From NCBI GenBank assembly GCA_030917445.1, contig JAUPUR010000013.1, forward strand, positions 1 through 5,211: 5,211 nt of DNA. Reading direction: 5' to 3'. This document shows positions 1 through 4,409 of the stretch, in pieces; within the stretch, counting starts at the first letter, position 1; each line of letters begins with the position of its first letter. Both the position numbers and the translations under genes were made by a program. A model generated the notes under the pieces. That model did not search any database, had not been told where the DNA came from, and was given only the letters and a program-made list of their open reading frames with translations. The DNA is from Patescibacteria group bacterium. Its GTDB lineage: Bacteria; Patescibacteriota; Microgenomatia; Levybacterales; UBA12049.

Positions 1-141
1 AGTTGGCGTAGGAATTGTTTGTGTCATTAACTCTTGGGAGTAGTCTCTACTAATGGGAGAAGTAAAGGCTGGAGTTTGAGGAGCAAAAAATGAGGTAGCG
101 GTGAGAAGTGTTAATGTCAGAGACATTACTTCAAAGATCAT
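1..141 (-). CDS. Putative exported protein, N-terminal 47 residues only (cut by window edge)
   Basis: An open minus-strand frame runs from an ATG at 141-139 to the left edge without a stop, so only the first 47 codons are visible. An in-frame TAA lies two codons upstream (147-145), which fixes the start at 141 or at the second Met at 126. The peptide has a hydrophobic stretch at about residues 6-20 (MSLTLTLLTATSFFA), followed by a polar region rich in Ser, Thr and Pro (PQTPAFTSPISRDYSQ). That pattern resembles a signal peptide leading into a secreted or surface-anchored protein. The n-region lacks the usual positive charge and carries a Glu instead, which weakens the call; starting at Met6 would remove that residue. 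No Shine-Dalgarno is present, but a -35/-10-like pair lies just upstream. The gene is divergent from the helicase. The family cannot be recognised from this fragment. Confidence 0.5.
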   Translation of the reverse strand, partial: MIFEVMSLTLTLLTATSFFAPQTPAFTSPISRDYSQELMTQTIPTPT

Positions 142-146
142 ATCTT

Positions 147-174
147 ATCTTAGCATAGATGCTTGACGAATCAA
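147..174 (-). promoter_or_regulatory. Candidate promoter for the leftmost minus-strand gene
   Basis: On the minus strand TTGATT (174-169) is followed after 16 nt by TAAGAT (152-147), and the ATG begins 5 nt later. Both hexamers are imperfect (TAAGAT matches TATAAT at 4 of 6 positions). The position implies a transcript starting at or within a few bases of the start codon, like several other genes here. Confidence 0.35.
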
Positions 175-191
175 CATAATCCTATAGTTGT

Positions 192-220
192 TTGACTTTT
201 TCCTGATGACATGGTATACT
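192..220 (+). promoter_or_regulatory. Strong sigma70-type promoter of the helicase gene
   Basis: TTGACT (192-197) and TATACT (215-220) each match the sigma70 consensus at five of six positions and are separated by exactly 17 nt. A TGG directly before the -10 gives an extended -10 element. Transcription should start near 227. This is the best promoter in the window. It places about 140 nt of untranslated leader before the helicase ATG at 370, unlike the other genes, whose -10 elements sit directly before the start codon. Confidence 0.75.
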
Positions 221-234
221 TTCACAAGTTACAT

Positions 235-259
235 AGCAGATTGCAGTAATGAATCTGCT
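235..259 (+). other. Stem-loop 1 in the helicase 5' leader
   Basis: AGCAGATT (235-242) and AATCTGCT (252-259) are perfect 8-bp inverted arms around a 9-nt loop. The hairpin would form at the very 5' end of the predicted helicase mRNA. No U-tract follows, so it is not an intrinsic terminator. It may protect the 5' end or act as a regulatory element, but its function is unknown. Confidence 0.5.
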
Positions 260-286
260 TATATTCGATTTATAGAAAGCAAAGAT

Positions 287-322
287 AAAGATACCCACTA
301 TTTTCTTCTTAATTGTATCTTT
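287..322 (+). other. Stem-loop 2 in the helicase 5' leader
   Basis: AAAGATAC (287-294) and GTATCTTT (315-322) are perfect 8-bp inverted arms around a 20-nt loop. The structure is AT-rich and weaker than stem-loop 1. A pyrimidine-rich stretch and an unstructured AU-rich segment lead from it to the ATG at 370. With stem-loop 1 it makes the leader look structured. No known riboswitch class is recognised. Confidence 0.35.
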
Positions 323-369
323 TCTCCTTTTAAAACATTTTCTTATTTAAGCAGTTTCATTTTTTACAT

Positions 370-1575
370 ATGACATACACACGACGTCGGGTTCGACCAC
401 AATCATCACGAAGTAGCTTTTCAAGCCGTCCACAACGGAGTACCTCACGTGGAAATAACTTTTCAAGACGAAGAGGTGGATCTTCAATTGATGTCTCACA
501 GCTAATTAAAAAAGCTCAATTTGTTGAGAAAGAAGTATATACTCCTACTCACTCATTTGCTGATTTTGCGATAAATGATATTTTAAAGGAAAATATTAGA
601 GTAAAAGGGTATGGCTCTCCAACTCCTATTCAGGATCAAACAATTCCTCATCTTTTAGAAGGTAAAGACGTTATTGGACTTGCAAATACAGGAACTGGTA
701 AAACAGCTGCTTTTCTCATTCCACTCATTGAAAAAATCTATAATGACAGAACTCAAAGAGTCTTAATTGTTGCACCTACTCGTGAGCTTGCGGTTCAGAT
801 TGATGAAGAACTGAGAGAATTTACAAGACGGATGAATATATATTCAGTAATCTGCATTGGTGGAGTTGGAATGTATGGACAAATTAGAGGGTTGATGAGA
901 AATCCCGCTTTTGTCATTGGTACACCAGGAAGACTTAAAGATCTTGAAAAACAAAGAAAGCTTTCGTTTGGATCTTTCCAAACAATTGTTCTTGATGAGG
1001 TTGATCGCATGTTGGATATGGGATTTATTAATGACGTTAAATGGATTGTTGCAAAACTTCCAGAAAAAAGACATGCACTCTTCTTCTCAGCAACTCTCCC
1101 CGAGAATACCAAGGATATTATGTCTCATTTCTTGAAAAATCCAGTAACAATATCTGTTAAAAAAACAAATACTTCAGCAAATGTTGATCAAGATGTTATT
1201 CGTCTTGAAGGAAAACCTAAAATAGACGTTTTACACGATTTGTTAGCACAAGAGGGATTTGATAAGGTACTTGTTTTTGGAAGAACAAAATGGGGAATGG
1301 AAAAACTCGCAAAAGAACTCGATGATAGAGGTTTTAAAGTTGCCTCAATCCATGGAAACAAAAATCAAAACCAAAGACAACGAGCAATAAATGATTTTAA
1401 ATCTGACAAAGTTGCTATTTTACTTGCGACTGATATTGCATCAAGGGGATTAGATATTCCTAATGTGACACATGTAATTAATTATGATTTACCTGAGACA
1501 TACGAGGACTATGTGCATAGAATAGGAAGAACTGGACGAGCTGACAAGACAGGCAAAGCGCTGAGTTTTGTCTAA
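370..1575 (+). CDS. DEAD-box ATP-dependent RNA helicase (RhlE/DeaD-like)
   Basis: This 401-residue protein should unwind short RNA duplexes using ATP, in ribosome assembly, mRNA turnover or cold adaptation. All core motifs are visible: Q motif (PTPIQ, 84-88, with upstream Phe), Walker A ANTGTGKT (105-112), PTREL (136-140), GG (164-165), TPGR (185-188), motif II as DEVD (209-212), SAT (240-242), motif IV VLVFGRT (300-306), motif V around ATDIASRGLDI (353-363) and motif VI HRIGRTGR (383-390). Residues 1-39 form a disordered tail with eleven arginines and one RGG, a probable RNA-binding extension; in many RhlE relatives such a tail is C-terminal. The protein stops eleven residues after motif VI, so the usual final helices are absent. 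The next frame is already the acetyltransferase, so a frameshift is not suspected. No Shine-Dalgarno precedes ATG 370; the start is supported because the Arg-rich tail begins there. Assignment within the family is uncertain. Confidence 0.95.
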   Translation: MTYTRRRVRPQSSRSSFSSRPQRSTSRGNNFSRRRGGSSIDVSQLIKKAQFVEKEVYTPTHSFADFAINDILKENIRVKGYGSPTPIQDQTIPHLLEGKDVIGLANTGTGKTAAFLIPLIEKIYNDRTQRVLIVAPTRELAVQIDEELREFTRRMNIYSVICIGGVGMYGQIRGLMRNPAFVIGTPGRLKDLEKQRKLSFGSFQTIVLDEVDRMLDMGFINDVKWIVAKLPEKRHALFFSATLPENTKDIMSHFLKNPVTISVKKTNTSANVDQDVIRLEGKPKIDVLHDLLAQEGFDKVLVFGRTKWGMEKLAKELDDRGFKVASIHGNKNQNQRQRAINDFKSDKVAILLATDIASRGLDIPNVTHVINYDLPETYEDYVHRIGRTGRADKTGKALSFV

Positions 1576-1594
1576 AGAAAAAATCCTCTATAAT
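1568..1594 (+). promoter_or_regulatory. Promoter nested in the helicase 3' end, for the acetyltransferase
   Basis: A perfect -10 hexamer TATAAT (1589-1594) lies 6 nt before the ATG at 1601. A -35-like TTGTCT (1568-1573) overlaps the helicase stop codon at a short 15-nt spacing. A start point about 7 nt after the -10 would coincide with the A of the ATG, giving a leaderless mRNA. Confidence 0.5.
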
Positions 1595-1600
1595 TCATCT

Positions 1601-2107
1601 ATGTCTCCTCTCGTTATAAAGTCTAAAACCACTCAGGATACCGAATTTGTTCGAACACTGTTGACAGCACAGTTTGTTACTACTTCAATTGTTAGAAAAG
1701 GGGAGATCCATGATGTCATAAATGATAATGGGTATATTGCCTATTACAATGGACAGCAATCTGGTCTTCTTACTTACCTTTTACATAAAGATACAGTGGA
1801 AGTAACATCACTTATCAGTTTGATTCCTGCTCAGGGCATTGGAACAGCTTTAATTGAAGAAGTGAAAAAGGTTGCAATAAACGAAGATAAAAAAAATATA
1901 TGGTTGATAACAACAAATGATAACATCTCAGGGATAGAGTTTTATAAAAAACGTGGATTTTATGTAAAAAATGTCTATAAAAATGCAGTCGAACAATCTC
2001 GAAAAATAAAACCTGAGATACCTCTGACTGGGCTGGAGAATTTACCAATAACAGATGAAATAGAACTAGAATTAGCTATAGAACATCCTTATTATAAAGT
2101 TCAATAA
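1601..2107 (+). CDS. GNAT-family N-acetyltransferase
   Basis: This 168-residue protein has the GNAT fold, which transfers the acetyl group of acetyl-CoA to an amine; the substrate cannot be read from the sequence. A beta strand (VEVTSLISLIP, about 66-76) leads into the acetyl-CoA pyrophosphate loop QGIGTA (78-83), which fits Q/RxxGxG/A. A later strand and helix follow, IWLITTNDN (100-108) then GIEFYKKRGF (111-120), where Tyr115 sits where GNAT enzymes often carry the general acid. The tail has the PITDEIELE stretch (149-157). I chose ATG 1601 over an in-frame TTG at 1568 because the TTG start would overlap the helicase and a perfect TATAAT lies 6 nt before the ATG. No Shine-Dalgarno is present. 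The 3' end overlaps convergent msrA by 32 bp. Confidence 0.9.
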   Translation: MSPLVIKSKTTQDTEFVRTLLTAQFVTTSIVRKGEIHDVINDNGYIAYYNGQQSGLLTYLLHKDTVEVTSLISLIPAQGIGTALIEEVKKVAINEDKKNIWLITTNDNISGIEFYKKRGFYVKNVYKNAVEQSRKIKPEIPLTGLENLPITDEIELELAIEHPYYKVQ

Positions 2108-2609
2108 GCTTTTGAATTTTAGGATTGATGACAAGACTGCAGTATGGGTGAGCAGGATTATTTTCGAAAAAATTTTGATGATAATCTTCAGCTTTATAAA
2201 AAACTTCAAAAGGCTTTATCTCGGTCACGATCGAGGACTTATATTTACCCGATTCTTCCTTCTCTTTGCGTACTTTTTGGGCAAGAAGTTTTTGCTCTTC
2301 TGAATGGTAATAAATACCTGATCTGTATTGGGTACCAACGTCTGCTCCTTGTTGATTGAGTGTTGTTGGGTCATGAAGATCAAAAAAGATCGAGAGAATT
2401 TTTTCGAAAGAAATGATTGAGGGATCAAATTCAAGTTGTATAGCTTCTGCATGACCAGTTGCGCCTGTAGAGACTTGTTCATAGCTGGGATTTTCTCTTT
2501 TTCCTCCTGTGTATCCTGAAGTGACAGTTGTGATACCTTTAATCTTTTTAAAAATTGCCTCTGTACACCAAAAACATCCGCCTGCGAGTGTTGTGATCTC
2601 TTTTCCCAT
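2076..2609 (-). CDS. msrA: Peptide-methionine (S)-S-oxide reductase MsrA
   Basis: MsrA reduces methionine-S-sulfoxide in oxidised proteins back to methionine, probably in the cytoplasm as no signal peptide is visible. The 177-residue protein is full length for a stand-alone MsrA. It begins directly with the catalytic segment GGCFWCTE, where Cys12 is the expected nucleophile and Glu18 sits in the active site. Other hallmarks are SGYTGG (31-36), GHAEAIQLEFDP (52-63), HDPTTLNQQGADVGTQYRSG (79-98) and EDYHQNFFENNP (141-152). A third Cys at 157 (HPYC) sits in the C-terminal region where MsrA proteins carry a resolving cysteine; Cys15 in the CxxC is another candidate partner. No msrB is fused or adjacent. 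It ends with TAG, overlaps the acetyltransferase gene tail to tail, and is divergent from the membrane protein gene. Confidence 0.96.
   Translation of the reverse strand: MGKEITTLAGGCFWCTEAIFKKIKGITTVTSGYTGGKRENPSYEQVSTGATGHAEAIQLEFDPSIISFEKILSIFFDLHDPTTLNQQGADVGTQYRSGIYYHSEEQKLLAQKVRKEKEESGKYKSSIVTEIKPFEVFYKAEDYHQNFFENNPAHPYCSLVINPKIQKLIELYNKDVL
2096..2120. terminator. Weak candidate bidirectional terminator at the GNAT/msrA junction
   Basis: AAAGTTCAA (2096-2104) pairs with TTGAATTTT (2112-2120) around a 7-nt loop, giving a 9-bp stem with one G-U wobble. It spans the acetyltransferase stop codon and lies in the last codons of msrA and just beyond it. The stem is very AT-rich and the plus-strand T-run is part of the stem, so efficiency is doubtful. 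Confidence 0.3.
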
Positions 2610-2615
2610 AGAGCA

Positions 2616-2643
2616 ATCCTAGCAGATAGAGTGAATTTGTAAA
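2616..2643 (-). promoter_or_regulatory. Candidate promoter of msrA
   Basis: On the minus strand TTTACA (2643-2638) is followed after 16 nt by TAGGAT (2621-2616), which lies 6 nt before the msrA ATG (2609). The -35 matches consensus at five of six positions and the -10 at four. No Shine-Dalgarno fits between, so a leaderless mRNA is predicted. Confidence 0.45.
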
Positions 2644-2649
2644 GTACGC

Positions 2650-2655
2650 TATACT
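2650..2655 (+). promoter_or_regulatory. Candidate -10 element of the membrane protein gene
   Basis: TATACT lies 8 nt upstream of the ATG at 2664. No convincing -35 is seen 16-18 nt upstream. With no Shine-Dalgarno present, the expected transcript starts within about two bases of the start codon. Confidence 0.4.
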
Positions 2656-2663
2656 CATATGAG

Positions 2664-3143
2664 ATGGAAGTATTTTTTGCATTACTCGTAATTATAGTTG
2701 GATATATTATTGGACTTGGGGCAGTAACCATAATTGATCTGCATGGATTTTTAGGGAGAAAATCAATTTACTGGACAGAAGCTACAATTCGTACACATAA
2801 AGTGACAAAACCTCTTATTTGGATTGGTATTCTTTTGGTGATTGCTGGTGGTCTCTGGTGGTATACATTAATTGGAAATGAATTTTTTCGACTCCTTCAT
2901 CTTTTTGCCTCTGGAGTACTTGTCATAAATGGATGCTTTTTAAGTTTTGTTATTAGCCCGTATCTTCTCAAAAAAGAAAAAGAAGAAAAGGAAAGGAAAC
3001 TCCTCCGTGCATCGCTGCAGGTAAAGATTGTTCTTTCATTTCTTTTCTCAGTACTTTTTTGGTGGAGCAGTTTGATACTTTTTATTTTCAGTGTCAGTCA
3101 GTTTAGAGGGATTTCTCTCCCCAATCCCCCATTTTTTGGATAA
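2664..3143 (+). CDS. Four-helix integral membrane protein of unknown function
   Basis: I do not recognise the family of this 159-residue protein. Four hydrophobic segments are clear at about residues 4-24, 49-68, 77-99 and 119-144. The first two are joined by a conserved-looking polar stretch (DLHGFLGRKS, then YWTEATIRTHKVTKP), and the last two by a highly charged Lys/Glu linker (101-116). The linker is strongly positive at its ends and probably cytoplasmic, which would place both termini outside the cytoplasm. His27, His45 and His79 lie at or near membrane-segment ends, and Trp residues cluster at 65-66 and 133-134. No signal peptide, transporter signature or catalytic motif is visible. The gene shares a 54-bp intergenic region with divergent msrA and its 3' end overlaps the HxlR gene by 41 bp. 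The TM pattern and intact flanking signals support it as a real gene. Confidence 0.85.
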   Translation: MEVFFALLVIIVGYIIGLGAVTIIDLHGFLGRKSIYWTEATIRTHKVTKPLIWIGILLVIAGGLWWYTLIGNEFFRLLHLFASGVLVINGCFLSFVISPYLLKKEKEEKERKLLRASLQVKIVLSFLFSVLFWWSSLILFIFSVSQFRGISLPNPPFFG

Positions 3144-3411
3144 CATCCTTGAGAGATAGTCCTTTCGTTGTCAGTGAGTACTCAACATGAAGTGGTACTT
3201 CTGCAAAGATTTTTTTTGAGACAATGCCTTGATCTTCAAGTTGTTTTAAGCGTTCAGAAAGTGTTTTTGGGCTAATTCCAGGAAGCAGTCTTTGAAGTTC
3301 TCCAAATCTTTTTTTCCCAGCACAAAGTTGATGAAGGATAAGAATGGTCCATTTGCTGCCAATAATTTTCAGAGTTTTTTCAACTCCACATGCTTTACTG
3401 TTTGTCTCCAT
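3103..3411 (-). CDS. HxlR-family winged helix-turn-helix regulator, probable redox sensor
   Basis: This 102-residue protein has the single-domain HxlR (MarR-like winged helix) architecture and normal length. The sequence opens with CGVEKTLKIIGSKWTILIL (8-26), corresponding to the N-terminal helices of HxlR proteins. It continues with KKRFGELQRLLPGISPKTLS (33-52), which holds the recognition helix, then ERLKQLEDQGIV and the wing (VPLHVEYSLTTKG). The family binds DNA as a dimer. Cys8 sits where family members such as YodB and QsrR carry the thiol that senses quinones and other electrophiles; a second Cys is at 30. The gene is divergent from an FMN reductase with a shared inverted repeat in the 44-bp gap, the usual arrangement of HxlR regulators and their targets. 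A repressor that releases DNA on thiol modification is inferred. Its 3' end overlaps the membrane protein gene. Confidence 0.93.
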   Translation of the reverse strand: METNSKACGVEKTLKIIGSKWTILILHQLCAGKKRFGELQRLLPGISPKTLSERLKQLEDQGIVSKKIFAEVPLHVEYSLTTKGLSLKDVIQKMGDWGEKSL

Positions 3412-3417
3412 ACTATA

Positions 3418-3442
3418 TAAATTGTAACTACTTTACATTTTA
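3418..3442. promoter_or_regulatory. Candidate HxlR operator: 10-bp inverted repeat with 5-bp spacer
   Basis: TAAATTGTAA (3418-3427) and TTACATTTTA (3433-3442) are inverted arms with one mismatch around a 5-bp spacer, with core GTAA-N5-TTAC. The repeat lies centrally between the divergent regulator and reductase genes. It covers the predicted -10 of the regulator (TACAAT, 3426-3421) and the -35 of the reductase (TTGTAA, 3423-3428), so a bound dimer could block both. Binding is inferred from position and symmetry. Confidence 0.6.
3421..3426 (-). promoter_or_regulatory. Candidate -10 of the HxlR gene
   Basis: TACAAT on the minus strand (3426-3421) lies 9 nt before the ATG at 3411 and falls inside the left arm of the inverted repeat. 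A TATAGT-like sequence directly abutting the ATG is too close to act as its -10. No clear -35 was found, so confidence is limited. Confidence 0.35.
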
Positions 3443-3451
3443 AAGTATAGC
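3423..3451 (+). promoter_or_regulatory. Candidate promoter of the FMN reductase gene
   Basis: TTGTAA (3423-3428) and TATAGC (3446-3451) are 17 nt apart, each matching consensus at four of six positions. The -10 ends 4 nt before ATG 3456 and 7 nt before ATG 3459; the latter fits a leaderless start best. The -35 is inside the inverted repeat. Confidence 0.4.
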
Positions 3452-3455
3452 CGCT

Positions 3456-4049
3456 ATGATGTCAATCATGAAGATAAAAATAATTTTAGGGAGCACAAGA
3501 GAAGGACGAATGGGTGAAGCTTTTGCAACGTGGGTCATGAGTGAGCTATCACAAAGATCTGATGCGGAATATGAACTGTTAGATTTAAGAGATTATCCTC
3601 TTATGTATTATAGTGATCCTGTTCCAGCTAGTATGCTTCAATCCCCGTACATCCCTGAAATAAGAAATACGTGGGCAGAAAAAATTAAAGAAGCTGATGG
3701 TTTTATTGTTATAACACCAGAGTACAATCATAGTTTTCCAGCTGTACTTAAATCTGCACTAGATGTAATTTATAAAGAGTGGAACAATAAACCGATCGGA
3801 TTTATTAGTTATGGTGGAGCAGCAAATGGTTCAAGAGCAGTTGAGCACCTAAGACAAGTTGCAGTAGAACTGCAAATGGCACCTATTCGTGATGCAATTC
3901 ATATAGGAATTTTTACAGGACAGAGTATTTTTAATGAAGACGGTACTATGGCAAATACTCATGAAAACAAAAAACTTTCGGGAATGACTGATCAACTATT
4001 ATGGTGGTCAGATGCGCTCAAAACCGCCCGAGAAAAAAAGATAGTTTAA
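3456..4049 (+). CDS. NAD(P)H-dependent FMN reductase / quinone- or azo-reductase-like flavoprotein
   Basis: The product (197 residues) belongs to the flavodoxin-fold NADPH-dependent FMN reductase family, which binds FMN and reduces flavin, quinones, azo compounds or oxidised metals with NAD(P)H. The FMN phosphate loop is GSTREGRMG (12-20) after the first strand (KIKIIL). TPEYNHSFPAVLKSALD (87-103) is the characteristic second FMN-binding segment, and SYGGAANGSRAVEHLR (118-133) is the third conserved block. No signal peptide or membrane segment is present, so it should be cytosolic. Three in-frame ATGs (3456, 3459, 3468) are possible; family alignment allows 3468, while the -10 position favours 3459. 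The divergent redox-type HxlR regulator suggests induction by quinones or other electrophiles and a detoxification role. The true substrate is unknown. Its stop codon overlaps that of the convergent DUF4258 gene by 4 bp. Confidence 0.93.
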   Translation: MMSIMKIKIILGSTREGRMGEAFATWVMSELSQRSDAEYELLDLRDYPLMYYSDPVPASMLQSPYIPEIRNTWAEKIKEADGFIVITPEYNHSFPAVLKSALDVIYKEWNNKPIGFISYGGAANGSRAVEHLRQVAVELQMAPIRDAIHIGIFTGQSIFNEDGTMANTHENKKLSGMTDQLLWWSDALKTAREKKIV

Positions 4050-4396
4050 AATCCCAGTTGTTTACGAACTGTTAGAAAAACTTTACCCCAAAAACCAGCT
4101 TTTCGATATTTTTTGTACTGTTCCTTTTTGAGATAATCCTCTGTCCCAAAAAGTGGAGGATCGATCCAACAGGAAAGAACAAGAGTTTCGTTTTTGTCAC
4201 TTTGTGTTGTAATAACGGTAATAGTTGAGTTTTGTACTCTTTTAAGATATTCTGTCGTACCTGATTTTTTTCCAGGATATGAGGAGTCTGGATATCGATA
4301 AGCTTGATATGCAAGTGATTGTGACAAGCCTCGCTGATCTATTCTCTCAAGAGCGTGGTTGGTCCACACTATTCCTCCATATAATCTTTCAGACAT
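4046..4396 (-). CDS. DUF4258 domain protein with basic C-terminal tail
   Basis: This 116-residue protein has the DUF4258 hallmark early on: TNHALERIDQRGLS (12-25), followed by YPDSSYPGKKSGTTEYLKRV (35-54) and strand-rich segments ITVITTQSD and ETLVLSCWI (59-78). This N-terminal part is a small alpha/beta domain of unknown biochemical role; some DUF4258 proteins occur beside toxin-antitoxin-like genes, but no antitoxin partner is seen here. The remaining residues (about 80-116) form a tail rich in Lys, Tyr and aromatic residues (DYLKKEQYKKYRKAGFWGKV), ending KQLGF. From memory the same combination occurs in other CPR genomes, but I could not check this. The gene follows the PKD gene by 13 bp on the same strand, so co-transcription is possible, but it also has its own perfect TATAAT. 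No Shine-Dalgarno is visible. Confidence 0.82.
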   Translation of the reverse strand: MSERLYGGIVWTNHALERIDQRGLSQSLAYQAYRYPDSSYPGKKSGTTEYLKRVQNSTITVITTQSDKNETLVLSCWIDPPLFGTEDYLKKEQYKKYRKAGFWGKVFLTVRKQLGF

Positions 4397-4402
4397 AGGT
4401 TT

Positions 4403-4408
4403 ATTATA
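4403..4408 (-). promoter_or_regulatory. Perfect -10 hexamer before the DUF4258 gene
   Basis: TATAAT on the minus strand (4408-4403) lies 6 nt before the ATG at 4396 and 1 nt after the stop codon of the upstream PKD gene (4412-4410). The -35 region is poor. The spacing equals that of TATAAT before the acetyltransferase gene, suggesting a separate leaderless transcript. Confidence 0.45.
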
Positions 4409-4409
4409 C

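Noticed and set aside
249..275. Eight-codon leader peptide MNLLIFDL in the helicase leader
   Set aside because: It lies within stem-loop 1 and just after it, has no ribosome-binding site and no regulatory codon run, and is short enough to arise by chance in AT-rich sequence.
188..373. Small plus-strand frame (61 codons, TTG start) before the helicase
   Set aside because: It begins upstream of the strong promoter at 192-220, so its start would not be in the transcript. It overlaps the helicase start and has no recognisable protein character. The leader interpretation explains the stretch better.
795..1112. 105-codon frame antisense to the helicase
   Set aside because: It is fully inside strongly conserved helicase coding sequence and its translation resembles no known protein; the conservation explains the open frame.
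1568..1600. TTG start for the acetyltransferase, giving 11 more residues
   Set aside because: It would overlap the helicase by 8 nt and lacks a Shine-Dalgarno. The ATG at 1601 sits 6 nt after a perfect TATAAT and better matches GNAT N-termini.
2225..2731. 168-codon minus-strand frame
   Set aside because: It runs through msrA in another frame, crosses the divergent promoter region and enters the membrane protein gene. It is a shadow frame with no family resemblance.
3100..3145. G/C-run inverted repeats at the membrane protein/HxlR junction as a terminator
   Set aside because: GGGA/TCCC and CCAA/TTGG stems of 4 bp only; the composition is explained by two overlapping coding ends.
4055..4071. 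Hairpin CAGTT/AACTG at the FMN reductase/DUF4258 junction as a terminator
   Set aside because: The stem is only 5 bp with a 7-nt loop. On the minus strand only a TTTT tract follows after three bases, and it lies inside the DUF4258 coding region. Too weak to annotate.
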